From an uncultured Eubacteriaceae bacterium (lineage in GTDB: Bacteria > Bacillota > Clostridia > Lachnospirales > CAG-274): a stretch of DNA of 64,000 nt. The position numbers were made by a program, and so were the translations under genes. Below the pieces are notes generated by a model. It was not told the origin of the DNA, made no database searches, and was given only the letters and a program-made list of their open reading frames with translations. Of this stretch, positions 9,155 to 18,242 are shown piece by piece. Positions within the stretch are counted from its first letter, which is position 1; each line of letters opens with the position of its first letter. The stretch spans positions 1 to 64,000 of the forward strand of contig CAMTZM010000009.1 of NCBI GenBank assembly GCA_947086655.1, given 5' to 3'.

Positions 9155-9771
9155 ATTTTAAAAATATTTAGTTCTTTTATTGCTTGCATTTTGATTAAAA
9201 TTAAATGTTTTTTCGTAACCTTAGGAGGTGGTTACTCCATTTAATTAAGTTATAAAGACAAATATTAAACTATATATTACTTTTTTTATAATATTAAAAC
9301 ATTTTCTTGAAATTTATACATTATATATATAATAAAATTCATGATTATTATAAAATATAATCTCTTCTTTGTCAACATTTAAATTTTTATGGGAGTGTCC
9401 AAACAAAGAGTTAAAGAAAATCAATAACAGAAAAAGGTAAATCAGAATTTTTATGATTAAGATTATATTTATATTTTGCTGATCCAAATTTATTATAAGT
9501 ATATACAAATAAATTAACAGCTGTTTCGTTTTTCAATTTTAACCTTTCTTATAGCCCACTTTAAGACTGTTCTTTTATATATGTAAAAAACCAAAATTAC
9601 AACCGACTTCATTTGTAAAAATTAACGATTTAGTAATTTCAACTATTGAACTATAATATACAATTATTATTTTTTGACGTCTCAAAAATAATTATCAAAA
9701 AAACAAATAAGATATTCCATACTCATACCATGTAAATCCTAATAATATTCATTAATTTTGAGATTCTTATA
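9155..9771. other. Gene-free AT-rich stretch with a tRNA-loop-like hairpin
   Basis: No convincing coding frame exists. A minus-strand frame at 9314-9508 lacks a ribosome binding site and is Ile/Leu low-complexity. At 9215-9235 a hairpin (GTAACC with GGTTAC) carries on the minus strand the loop ACCTCCTAA, which includes the anticodon loop of the neighbouring tRNA-Arg. The rest shows nothing I can name. Confidence 0.5.
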
Positions 9772-9801
9772 TTGTATTATAATAGTTTAATATGCTATAA
9801 T
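9772..9801 (+). promoter_or_regulatory. Promoter of the zeta-toxin-like gene
   Basis: TTGTAT at 9772-9777 and TATAAT at 9796-9801 are separated by 18 bases. They lie about 57 bases before the proposed ATA start at 9859, so the gene is expected to have its own sigma-A-type promoter. Confidence 0.55.
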
Positions 9802-9858
9802 TGTAAACAAAAAAAACTTTTTTAATAGCAGTTTTCGCAAATTAGGGAGGTAATTACT

Positions 9859-10422
9859 ATAAATACATATGTAATTATAGCAGGTGTAAATGGAACAGGT
9901 AAATCAAGTTTCAGAGGTGTTTTAGACGGACAAGGATTTAATCTTGGGCATATAATAGACCCTGACGAAATAGCAAAGAAAAATAACGGTAATAATATTC
10001 TTGCTGGAAAAGCCGCTGTTAATGAAATTAGAGAATGTCTGAGCAAAAACATAACTTTTACACAAGAAACAACTCTTTCAGGAAAAACCGTGCTGAATAC
10101 TATAAGACAAGCCAGAAAACAAGGGTACTATATTATATTGTATTATATCGGTCTTAATTCAAGTGAGGAAAGTATTTTAAGAATAGACAACAGAGTAAAA
10201 AAAGGCGGTCATTATATACCGTCAGATACTGTTAAGCGTAGATTCTCAAAAAGATTTGAAGCGTTAAAAGCGGTTTTTGATTATTGTGACGAAGTTATTT
10301 TTTATGATAATGAAAACGGTTTTATAAAAGTAGCTGAAATAAAAAACAATACTTTCAGATATATAAACAGTTATCACCCAAAATGGATTATTGAGCTTGA
10401 AAAAAGTTGTATAAATAATTAA
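9859..10422 (+). CDS. Zeta-toxin-family P-loop kinase, apparent ATA start
   Basis: The frame is open from before 9859 to 10422. It opens with NTYVIIAGVNGTGKSS, a Walker A loop (GVNGTGKSS) that the family carries within the first 20 residues. Later motifs are HIIDPDEIA, FTQETTLSGK and RVKKGGHYIPSDTVKRRF, as in zeta-toxin/PezT-like proteins, which phosphorylate UDP-N-acetylglucosamine or related substrates. No ATG, GTG or TTG lies in frame before residue 78. A GGGAGG site at 9845-9850 is placed eight bases before ATA at 9859, which I take as the start, giving 187 residues. No antitoxin gene precedes it. An RlaP-type nucleotidyltransferase follows after 47 bases and may be its partner. Confidence 0.75.
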   Translation: MNTYVIIAGVNGTGKSSFRGVLDGQGFNLGHIIDPDEIAKKNNGNNILAGKAAVNEIRECLSKNITFTQETTLSGKTVLNTIRQARKQGYYIILYYIGLNSSEESILRIDNRVKKGGHYIPSDTVKRRFSKRFEALKAVFDYCDEVIFYDNENGFIKVAEIKNNTFRYINSYHPKWIIELEKSCINN

Positions 10423-10469
10423 TTACCTTTTTTGAGAAAAAATCATTTATTTTTAAAGGAGTATAGTAT

Positions 10470-11237
10470 ATGAAAGAGATAATTACTCAAAAGCTAAATG
10501 AAATTGAACAAAATGAAAATGTTAAAATCTTATTAGCGATTGAGTCCGGAAGTCGTGCATGGGGATTTAGTTCCCGTAACAGCGATTATGATGTTAGATT
10601 TATTTATTTAAGAGATATTGAATTTTATTTAAAATTAGAAAAAACAAGAGACGTTATAGAATGGCAGCTTGATGAAACTCTTGATATAAATGGCTGGGAC
10701 TTAAAAAAAGCTCTGCGACTTTTATATAAATCAAATCCCACTTTTTTTGAGTGGGCTAATTCTCCCATTATATATAGAACAAGTGAGCAGTGGCAAAAAA
10801 TAAAAGAAAGGGCAGAAGATTATTTTTTGACAAGAGCAGGGTTTTTGCATTATTTTAATATGGCAAAAAGTAATTACAAATTTCTAAAAAATGATATAGT
10901 TAAATTTAAAAAATATTTTTATGTTTTGCGTCCTATACTTGCTTGTAAATGGCTTATTCAAAGACAGTCACCACCTCCTATGGAGTTTGAAAAACTTGTT
11001 GATACACAGATTTATGATAATGAAGTAAAATCTATTGTATTAGATTTAATTGAAATGAAACGAACTTCATTTGAAGATGCGAATATTAAGAAAATCAATA
11101 TTTTAAATGAATATATAGAAAATCATTTTGCAATATTAAATAATATAAGCAATACCGTAAAAGAGTTGCCGAATAGAATAGAAAAATCATATACTGAATT
11201 GGACAAATTATTTTATGATATTTTAATTAATTCCTAA
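10470..11237 (+). CDS. RlaP-type nucleotidyltransferase (DNA polymerase beta superfamily)
   Basis: A good AAAGGAG site precedes the ATG. Residues about 24-45 read ESGSRAWGFSSRNSDYDVRF, the GS...DxD nucleotidyltransferase core in the RlaP/YcgL form, followed by a helical domain with EWQLDETLDINGWDLKKAL and NPTFFEWANSP. The protein is 255 residues, normal for the family. It probably transfers a nucleotide to an unknown target. It follows the zeta-like kinase on the same strand and shares its likely promoter. Pairing of two nucleotide- or phosphate-transferring enzymes hints at a stress or toxin module, but this is inference. Confidence 0.85.
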   Translation: MKEIITQKLNEIEQNENVKILLAIESGSRAWGFSSRNSDYDVRFIYLRDIEFYLKLEKTRDVIEWQLDETLDINGWDLKKALRLLYKSNPTFFEWANSPIIYRTSEQWQKIKERAEDYFLTRAGFLHYFNMAKSNYKFLKNDIVKFKKYFYVLRPILACKWLIQRQSPPPMEFEKLVDTQIYDNEVKSIVLDLIEMKRTSFEDANIKKINILNEYIENHFAILNNISNTVKELPNRIEKSYTELDKLFYDILINS

Positions 11238-11670
11238 CTACGATTTTATTAAACAAATTGGATATTATTAATATTATTAAAAGTTTGTATATAACATAAA
11301 TACAATGGTTTACTCTATATTGGAAAAGGATAGCCTTGATTAGAAAAAAATAGGACTTGAATATGAAATAAATCAAGTATTAAATCATAAACATTTAGGA
11401 AGTGATTCTATAATTTAGTAGCAAACATTGTTATATTTAGTATTGTTACAGGTTAATTTTTTTATCTCAGATTAATGGAATAGACAAATAATGAATTTTC
11501 TGATATAACTCAAAAAACATAAGTTAAAAGTAACGAGAAAGTCAACAATAAATAAAAATAAAAAATTAAATTAAGATTTATAATAAATCGAAAACTCAGA
11601 GATTTAGGTGCAAAAAATATGATATCTAAGTTTTTAATAAGATTATCTTACATATAAAGGAGATGTTAAT
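11238..11670. other. Gene-free stretch holding a deacetylase fragment
   Basis: Apart from the polysaccharide-deacetylase fragment at 11311-11418 the stretch is AT-rich with no frame or motif I can support. An AAAGGAG site near its end serves the small gene at 11671. Confidence 0.5.
11311..11418 (+). pseudogene. Polysaccharide deacetylase fragment (copy of the gene at 45389)
   Basis: The frame reads YSILEKDSLD, a TAG, KKIGLEYEINQVLNHKHLG, SDSII and a TAG. The intact deacetylase at 45389-46204 reads YSIQWDVDSLDWKKLGLEHE then INQVLNHKHLGNGSII at the same place; the TGG for Trp has become TAG here. About 36 codons of the 3' half survive with two stops. It shows that a second, closely related deacetylase gene once stood here, or that a piece was duplicated. 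Confidence 0.8.
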
Positions 11671-11928
11671 ATGATTTATAAAGTTGGTGATTATTGCGCA
11701 TTTAATAACATTGAAAAAGTATTAGATATTGAATATTACAGATTTTTATATTCTTATAAATGTGATAATAAATTAATTATTAATAAACGCTGGCTTTATA
11801 TTTATATCTCCAATAATTGTCAATATACTAATGTTTGTCCATACTATAAAAATAATAACTGCGAAATAATTAATTTAGCACGATATTATTTTAATATAGT
11901 TCTTGAAGATTCTGATAATTTTAAATAA
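11671..11928 (+). CDS. Small Cys/Tyr-rich hypothetical protein
   Basis: An AAAGGAG site seven bases upstream of the ATG supports translation. The 85-residue product has no signal peptide or membrane helix. It opens with MIYKVGDYCAFNN, like small proteins that begin with a short beta-barrel, and has a Cys cluster (NNCQYTNVCPYYKNNNC) that could bind a metal. I do not recognise the family. It stands alone between gene-free stretches. Confidence 0.55.
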   Translation: MIYKVGDYCAFNNIEKVLDIEYYRFLYSYKCDNKLIINKRWLYIYISNNCQYTNVCPYYKNNNCEIINLARYYFNIVLEDSDNFK

Positions 11929-12385
11929 TACTAAGTCTTTTGAATTTTTTTAGTTTATTTTATGTAAATTAACTAAAAATCATATTAAATATTTAGATAT
12001 TTAAGGTTATAAAGTCATAAAGCTGAATTTATTGGATTTTTAGACTTTATAACCTATAAGAATTTATAAAAGTATTACATAAGCAATATACAAACAAGTA
12101 TAGTATAATAAAGACAAAAAGAAAAATCACATATTTACAAGAATTTTTAGGTTTGTCTTTTTTATTTTTCACTCTTTTTCCCAAGAAAAGTTAAGACAAA
12201 ACGATAAATAAATGAATAGATATACTCTTTTTAATGACAAAAACAGGTACTTTAGTTTTATAAAAAATTATATAAAAATTACATAGGTTTTGAAATCGGC
12301 AAAGATTTATATTAAAAAGTTTTTTTACAAACAATGATAACACTTATCAACATAAATTCACAAGTTATCAACAGGGTCGATAAAA
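11929..12385. other. Gene-free stretch with a 13-bp inverted repeat
   Basis: AGGTTATAAAGTC at 12004-12016 pairs perfectly with GACTTTATAACCT at 12043-12055 around a 26-base loop. No T-run follows, so it is not a typical terminator. Nothing else is supported up to the terminator at 12386. Confidence 0.55.
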
Positions 12386-12413
12386 AGGACAGACAATCTA
12401 CCTTGTCTGTCCT
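12378..12413 (-). terminator. Terminator of the membrane protein gene
   Basis: Read on the minus strand, AGGACAGACAA and TTGTCTGTCCT form a perfect 11-bp stem (12386-12413) with a six-base loop, followed at once by a T-run. It lies 30 bases after the stop of the gene at 12443. Confidence 0.85.
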
Positions 12414-12442
12414 ATATACCTCTTATAAATGGTAAAATATCA

Positions 12443-12775
12443 TTATTCTATCTTTTTATCACATTCAATTTTCGTTTGCAAAACCAAATCTGATTTTTTC
12501 TTTCTTTTTCGAAAAAAGAAATAGATAAGTAAGTAAATTATTGTAGGAATATTCCCTCTGCTCAACCCAATCCAAGCAGTAGAAAAATCAGGTGTCATAG
12601 TACATAGTAATAAAATAAAACCAAATGTAATTCCAGGCAAAATCAACCCTGCCCATGGATTTTTCATTTTGCTGAGAAATATCTGTAAAATAAAAGTTCC
12701 GATAAATAACAAAATCATTATACCAATGCCAACCCACATAAAAGCTGCAAGAAACACTACCGAAAAAAATGCCAT
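12443..12775 (-). CDS. Small membrane protein of unknown function
   Basis: AAAAGGAG lies upstream of the ATG and a strong terminator follows the stop, so it is a genuine single-gene transcript. The 110 residues form three membrane helices (about 5-32, 41-62, 75-88) and end in a basic stretch FFFRKRKKKSD, which by the positive-inside rule puts the C-terminus in the cytoplasm. I do not recognise a family beyond small Clostridia membrane proteins. Confidence 0.75.
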   Translation of the reverse strand: MAFFSVVFLAAFMWVGIGIMILLFIGTFILQIFLSKMKNPWAGLILPGITFGFILLLCTMTPDFSTAWIGLSRGNIPTIIYLLIYFFFRKRKKKSDLVLQTKIECDKKIE

Positions 12776-13458
12776 TCATTTCACTCCTTTTCTGCTTTAC
12801 TGATTTTATTATACTTAAAAAGAATGAACAATTCAATCATAGAAAAGAGGTATCAATAATCATGTACTTATACTCAAGACAAGATAGACCAGACAAACCA
12901 AGTCAACCTTGATTGTTTCTTATCATTAACGAAACAAAGTGGGATGCTCTATCGGACGAGCGCATACCGGGATTTAACTATTGACTTACAAGCGGCGCAA
13001 AGCGTGTTTTTAATTGGGCATATCCATTTCAGATATTTTTATACTAATTCCACAGTGTTACCTTAACAGACGAAAAACAAACTACTTTGAGATTTTTTAA
13101 AAAAATGAGAAAAATTTTGTTTATTAATAAGTATCCTAAGCCATTAAAATAATGCAGAAACATTTTTTTAAGTCTCTATGTGTTTGCTGAAATTTTAAAT
13201 ATTAAAATTAATTTCATAATCAAAGACTATTTGCATTTTTGCTTTGCAAAAATACTCATAACCGACGGTTTCTAACAAGACCTTTATAGTAAATGGAATT
13301 AAATCCCGCTTACTCCGCCGGTTAAATTGCAAAGTTAATCAGAAAAATAACATATTGTAAAAAAAATAATTAATTTTTTACAACTTGATAACATTATTAT
13401 GATATTATATTTTAGAGTAGTATAAAAAATATTTTTTAAGTGCTTTGAGGGTGGTAAT
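12776..13458. other. Gene-free stretch before the two-component operon
   Basis: No coding frame is supported. Bases 12930-13020 are more GC-rich than their surroundings and may be debris of a lost gene, but I cannot identify it in any frame. The end must hold the promoter of the response regulator; TTGATA at 13385 is a possible -35 element without a clear -10 at normal spacing. Confidence 0.45.
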
Positions 13459-14106
13459 ATGGCTAATATACTAATTATTGAAGATGAAAAGGCAATAAAT
13501 AATTTAATTCGAAAAAATTTACAGCTTGTCGGACATCAATGTTATTCTATGTATGATGGTATAAATGCGGATAAAACCGCACAAGAAAAAAATATTGATT
13601 TAGTGATATTAGATATAATGCTTCCTAAGATTGATGGTTATCACGTATATGAAAATATAAATTTTATTCCTGTAATTTTTTTAACTGCAAAGGATAGCCT
13701 TCAAGATAAAGTAAAAGGATTAACATTAGGGGCTGACGACTATATTGTAAAACCTTTTGAAATGATAGAACTTATAGCAAGAGTTGAAACTGTTTTAAGG
13801 AGAGTCAAAAAAGACAATAATTTTTTTGAATTTAAAAATATAAAAATTGATTTTGGTAAACATCAAATTTATAAAAATGGAAATAATGTTGAATGTACTC
13901 CGCAAGAATTTGAATTATTTGAAGTTCTTGTAAAAAATAGAAACATTGCTATGTCAAGAGAAAAATTATTGGAACTTGCGTGGGGATTTGACTTTGAAGG
14001 TGATACAAGAACAGTTGACGTTCATATTCAGAAGTTAAGGAAAAAGTTGGACTTAACTGAACAAATTAAAACTGTATATAAACTTGGATACAGATTAGAA
14101 ATATAA
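13459..14106 (+). CDS. OmpR-family response regulator
   Basis: It is intact at 215 residues. Receiver: acidic pair in IIEDEKA, phospho-acceptor in LVILDIMLP, T in FLTAKDS and K in IVKPFEMIE. The winged-helix DNA-binding domain ends with RTVDVHIQKLRKKLD and VYKLGYRLEI. A GAGGGTGG site precedes the ATG. The kinase follows after 23 bases, then a secreted protein, giving a three-gene operon. Targets are unknown. Unlike the broken pair at 1226-3136, both genes here are complete and as AT-rich as the chromosome. Confidence 0.93.
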   Translation: MANILIIEDEKAINNLIRKNLQLVGHQCYSMYDGINADKTAQEKNIDLVILDIMLPKIDGYHVYENINFIPVIFLTAKDSLQDKVKGLTLGADDYIVKPFEMIELIARVETVLRRVKKDNNFFEFKNIKIDFGKHQIYKNGNNVECTPQEFELFEVLVKNRNIAMSREKLLELAWGFDFEGDTRTVDVHIQKLRKKLDLTEQIKTVYKLGYRLEI

Positions 14107-14129
14107 AACTGAAAGGTTTAATATGGTTT

Positions 14130-15542
14130 ATGAGAATAAAAACTTATTTGGGAACACTTTTGATATTTTTAATATTTTTATATGGAGGAATATTATTTAT
14201 ATTGACTTTTAGTTTGAAAGATAATATTTCAAATATAAAAGAAAGAGCTTTGGGAGAACATTATTTTATTATGTCTTCCTATTACAATGATTTAAAACAC
14301 GTTAAATATAGAAAAAACAGTGAAATAGATGATAAAACAAATGCAGAAATGGATGCTGAAGAAAAACTTTTATTTGATTCATATTTCATTTATTATCAAA
14401 AACGGTCGGTTTATCTTGGTCTTTTAAAAAATAATGTTGTATTAAAATCAACGCTTCCAAACTTGAGTTGTGATTTTAATACAAATTTAGATATAAATAA
14501 AAGAAAAATTATTTATGACACAGAAAATGATAAAAATTACTTATTTATTTTAGGTAATTTACCAGAACCATTTAATGATTTAACAATTATATATTGTTAT
14601 GATTTAAGTGTGGAAATTAAAAATTGGAATAGTATATGTAAATTGTTTTTTTTATTTTCTTTGGCTATATCTATAATTTTGGGAATAATATTATATATTG
14701 TTATTCGTTATATATTTAAACCATTAACTGAAATAACTATTGCTGCTGAAAGAATAGCAAAAGGAGATTACAAAAGTATAAATGTAAAAGGCAAAGGAGA
14801 AATAAAAAAAGTTGCTGTTAGCTTTAATTATATGGCTGATGAAATTAAAAAAAATATTAATAAATATATAGAAATTGCAGAACAAAAACAGCAGTTTATC
14901 GATAATCTGGCTCACGAACTTAGAACTCCTCTTACGAATATTTACGGATATGCTGAATACATACAAAAAGCAAAATTAACAGAAGAAGATAAATTTGAGT
15001 CAACAGATATTATAATGTCAGAAAGTGAAAGACTGCATAATATTTCCGAAAGACTGTTGAAATTAGCTATGTATAGAGAGCAGGATATTGAATTTAAGCA
15101 GATAAAATTATCTGATATTATTCAAAAAATTTTAACTGCTTTTAAAATAAGATTGAATGAAAAAAATATTCAAGTCATATTGGAATTAAAGGACTTTATT
15201 ATAAAAGGAGATGAAGTTCTTATAGAATGTTTATTTTCAAATATTATTGATAATGCGGTAAAAGCTTGTTACGATAATGGAAAAATGACTATTAAATTAT
15301 TTGAAGATGATAAAGGATATATAAATGTAACAATTTATGATAATGGCAGGGAAATACCAAAAGACGCTATTGTTCACTTAACAGAAGCGTTTTACAGAAT
15401 TGACAAAAGCAGAAGCAGAGAGGAAGGCGGTGCAGGAATCGGCTTGACACTGTGCAAAGAAATAGCATTAAAACATAACGCTATGCTTGATTTCAGTTCA
15501 GATAACACAGGTACAACGGTTAAAATAACTTTTACAAAATGA
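14130..15542 (+). CDS. Sensor histidine kinase
   Basis: Membrane helix at residues about 5-27, an extracytoplasmic domain of about 150 residues, a second helix (FFLFSLAISIILGIILYIVI), HAMP, then DNLAHELRTPLTNI with the phospho-acceptor His, FSNIIDNAVKAC (N-box), IYDNGREI (G1) and GGAGIGLTLC (G2). The length of 470 is normal. It forms the cognate pair with the upstream response regulator. The ligand is not evident. Confidence 0.93.
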   Translation: MRIKTYLGTLLIFLIFLYGGILFILTFSLKDNISNIKERALGEHYFIMSSYYNDLKHVKYRKNSEIDDKTNAEMDAEEKLLFDSYFIYYQKRSVYLGLLKNNVVLKSTLPNLSCDFNTNLDINKRKIIYDTENDKNYLFILGNLPEPFNDLTIIYCYDLSVEIKNWNSICKLFFLFSLAISIILGIILYIVIRYIFKPLTEITIAAERIAKGDYKSINVKGKGEIKKVAVSFNYMADEIKKNINKYIEIAEQKQQFIDNLAHELRTPLTNIYGYAEYIQKAKLTEEDKFESTDIIMSESERLHNISERLLKLAMYREQDIEFKQIKLSDIIQKILTAFKIRLNEKNIQVILELKDFIIKGDEVLIECLFSNIIDNAVKACYDNGKMTIKLFEDDKGYINVTIYDNGREIPKDAIVHLTEAFYRIDKSRSREEGGAGIGLTLCKEIALKHNAMLDFSSDNTGTTVKITFTK

Positions 15543-15662
15543 TAACAAAATAATTATAACTTTATTATAAAATAGTGTTATTATCATTTTAAGTTAAAAA
15601 TATATCCGGAGAAATTTTAACTATAAACATATCAGGTTAGTAAATAATTAGAGGTGATAATT

Positions 15663-16529
15663 ATGAAGTTTAATGTTTCTGATTTTAAAAAAGAAGTTTT
15701 TGGAGCCGCTGCTATTATTATGTCATTTTCAGCAGCATTGTATGCAGCAGTTCCAGCTATTGAAGCCGCTGAGTTTTCAAAAGTCGAGTATGTTGATACA
15801 CAGCATTCATTTGCTCAAAATACTCAATACGAAACAAATAAAAATTCTAATGATAATTTTGAAGTCAATTATAAAGCCGTTATGGAAGAAGGTTCTCCTC
15901 TGCCGGATAAAGGTATTATATCAATGGAAGAAGCCGCAAAAATAGGCGTTAAAGATTTAATAAGAATATTTAATTTTGATGCAAAAGGCAAAACTGTAAA
16001 TATGTGGTACTGCCCTGTGGGAGAAACCTGTGTCAGTGCCGAATGGATGGGAAATATTGATATCGACAAAAATATAACTTACTATTTTACTGTTGATGCC
16101 GTTACTGGCAAAATTAGCGCTACATGCAGAGACATTACATTAAATAAAAATGTCAATAAAGGATTTGATGAAAGTTTGCCTAATAACTGCGAAGAATATA
16201 AAGAACTTGCGAAAAAAACAATAAAACAGTATAACATTCTTCCAAATGATATAAAATCAATTGAATATGAAGGACAAGGCTATGTAAATGATAACCCTGA
16301 TATTCAGATTAAAGCTATGGATATTGATGGCAACGAGACTCAGCTTTCATTTTCAAGAGATGATAAAAGACTTCTCCAGGTTTGTTATGATAATTGGGTA
16401 AAAGACGCATATATTTTAGAAGAAAAAATGCTTAATGATGACTTTAGTTCTGATACGGAGGCAGAAATAGCAGAGTATGACATCCTTTTTGATGAAGAAA
16501 AAGGAGAGTTTTACGTTAAAGAAAAGTAA
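15663..16529 (+). CDS. Secreted or membrane-anchored protein of the two-component operon
   Basis: The ATG at 15663 is chosen because the AGAGG site at 15650-15654 is well spaced to it; the upstream GTG at 15654 overlaps that site. The 288-residue product has one hydrophobic N-terminal segment (GAAAIIMSFSAALYAAVPA), so it is exported or anchored. The rest has a PepSY-like pattern (ISMEEAAKIGVKDLI, YYFTVDAVTGKISAT). Proteins of this kind often sit beside two-component genes and may adjust the sensor. Family assignment is tentative. It ends in a strong terminator. Confidence 0.7.
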   Translation: MKFNVSDFKKEVFGAAAIIMSFSAALYAAVPAIEAAEFSKVEYVDTQHSFAQNTQYETNKNSNDNFEVNYKAVMEEGSPLPDKGIISMEEAAKIGVKDLIRIFNFDAKGKTVNMWYCPVGETCVSAEWMGNIDIDKNITYYFTVDAVTGKISATCRDITLNKNVNKGFDESLPNNCEEYKELAKKTIKQYNILPNDIKSIEYEGQGYVNDNPDIQIKAMDIDGNETQLSFSRDDKRLLQVCYDNWVKDAYILEEKMLNDDFSSDTEAEIAEYDILFDEEKGEFYVKEK

Positions 16530-16602
16530 TTACTTAAATTCAATATAAAAAATCTTATAAATAGTATTTTAATATTTATATTTACAAATTAAAAAGTGAT
16601 AA

Positions 16603-16640
16603 AAAAAGACTCATTCCATTAAAAGTTTGAGTCTTTTTTT
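16603..16640 (+). terminator. Terminator of the two-component operon
   Basis: AAAAAGACTCA and TGAGTCTTTTT form an 11-bp stem with a T-run, 74 bases after the last stop. It could work in both directions, but the minus-strand gene ends farther away at 16767. Confidence 0.8.
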
Positions 16641-16766
16641 GTTTTTCATAGTGTAATTAATTTATGAAATAATACGTAATAGTTTTTTATGTAATTAAAG
16701 AAGGCTATACACAAATATTTAATGATTTATGACAACTACTTTTTATTTAATTATATTAAGATTAGT

Positions 16767-18242
16767 TTATTTCTCTAAATCAATTATAATAGCGTTATCA
16801 AAGTCAAGTTCAATATAATTTTGACTAAAAACACCAAGTGTTGTAAAATTACGTATAAGATTTTCAGCTTTTACATCATCACCGGCAGGAATTTTTTTAC
16901 CGTTATCGTCATAAGCATCATATTCATAAACTGCGGTATACGAGTTATTAGCATAATTAACTTTAGTATTAAGAAGACAGCCAAGCTTGCCGCCTGGTTC
17001 GGCGTTATTGCCGGAGTTATCTAAAAGTGTAAATCCAGGGTCGAACTGTACAAATCCGTCTTTGTAATAATCTATTTCAATTTTACAGTCTGAAATGCGT
17101 ATATCTGTTACAACAACCTTACCATTTTTACTGACTTGATATGTAATTGGATATGAACCTATTTTTTGTCTAATATCATCAATATTTCCGCAGTGTTCCA
17201 AATATTTTAATGGAACAAATTTAAGTTGTTTTGTATTTAAGTCTGCTTTTAAAAATTCAAGTGAGTTTCTTATTATGCCATCATTGTTATTTGTAGTTAA
17301 GCTCGTATTAAGAATATCAAGCGCTGTATTATTTTCGTCATATAACGCAAAATTATCAACATTTGGGAAAAAATCGTCCTCTTTTCCGTTATTTGTAATT
17401 TCTGTCTTCATTACTAATTGGTTTCCGAAAGGCGAAAAAATAACTTTTTCAAGTTCAGAATCAGTAAAATCAATTTTTTGATTTATGGTTTTTATTGACG
17501 ACTGAACCTTTACTTTTGATTTGTCAATGTCTGCTGATACATATGGAAATTCTTCTTTATCCTCATCTTTAAGTTTTAAAGTTTCAGAATAGGTTTTTGT
17601 TTTATATTCTTTATCTATATAAAGTTCAAGTTTGAAATTATCTGGAATATCCATAGGGGCAATATTATATTTTTTTACCCCCTTGTATGTATCTAAATCA
17701 AGATAATAACCTTCAGTTGAGTTGTGATTGCTTGTTCCAGCCAATTTTCCGTCTAATCTGCAAACTATGCCGATATCAGGGTTTATAGTATCAATTTCTG
17801 ATTTATCCTCTCTGCGGTTTTCCAGATTATCTGCTTTAACTGTATAAAAAACGTGAAGAAAATTATCATCAACAGCTACATTATCTAAAGTTAGAGTACA
17901 ACCGTTTTTAGTATCTGATATGCCGATAGCGATGTTATAATTTCTAAGTTCATCTAAACTTGTAATTTCAACAGCTTTATCATTTTGAAAATAAGAAATG
18001 ATGTTATCAATTAAATCCTGTCCGGTTGGAGTCATAGCAAATACAGATGTTGCCAGTACAGACGTAATTGCAGCCGCTGCTAAAGCTACTTTAAATATTT
18101 TATGTTTCATATAAATCTTCCTTTCATTGAGGTCAGTATTTAAAGAAGCATTTACTCTTTTTTTTATATTTTTTGCATCTATCTTAAAATCTTTTTCGGA
18201 TAATTCAAAATCTTTTATAAGAGAATTAAGTCGCTTGTTCAT
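16767..18242 (-). CDS. DUF4179-type anti-sigma-like membrane protein
   Basis: ATG at 18242 was chosen: an AGGAGG site lies seven bases upstream and the start overlaps the sigma-factor stop by one base (TAATG). A cytoplasmic N-terminus of about 47 residues (MNKRLNSLIKDFELSEKDF) is followed by one membrane helix (KVALAAAAITSVLATSVFA) and a large outer part with a DUF4179 core and a DUF5643-like C-terminal domain, 491 residues in all. Proteins of this kind, encoded after ECF sigma factors, hold the sigma factor at the membrane until an outside signal arrives. The translational coupling supports this. Confidence 0.82.
   Translation of the reverse strand: MNKRLNSLIKDFELSEKDFKIDAKNIKKRVNASLNTDLNERKIYMKHKIFKVALAAAAITSVLATSVFAMTPTGQDLIDNIISYFQNDKAVEITSLDELRNYNIAIGISDTKNGCTLTLDNVAVDDNFLHVFYTVKADNLENRREDKSEIDTINPDIGIVCRLDGKLAGTSNHNSTEGYYLDLDTYKGVKKYNIAPMDIPDNFKLELYIDKEYKTKTYSETLKLKDEDKEEFPYVSADIDKSKVKVQSSIKTINQKIDFTDSELEKVIFSPFGNQLVMKTEITNNGKEDDFFPNVDNFALYDENNTALDILNTSLTTNNNDGIIRNSLEFLKADLNTKQLKFVPLKYLEHCGNIDDIRQKIGSYPITYQVSKNGKVVVTDIRISDCKIEIDYYKDGFVQFDPGFTLLDNSGNNAEPGGKLGCLLNTKVNYANNSYTAVYEYDAYDDNGKKIPAGDDVKAENLIRNFTTLGVFSQNYIELDFDNAIIIDLEK

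Noticed and set aside
9314-9508. 64-codon minus-strand frame
   Set aside because: Ile/Leu/Asn-rich as expected by chance in AT-rich DNA; no ribosome site.
12930-13030. GC-richer patch considered as a mobile-element gene remnant
   Set aside because: No frame on either strand gives a recognisable family segment.
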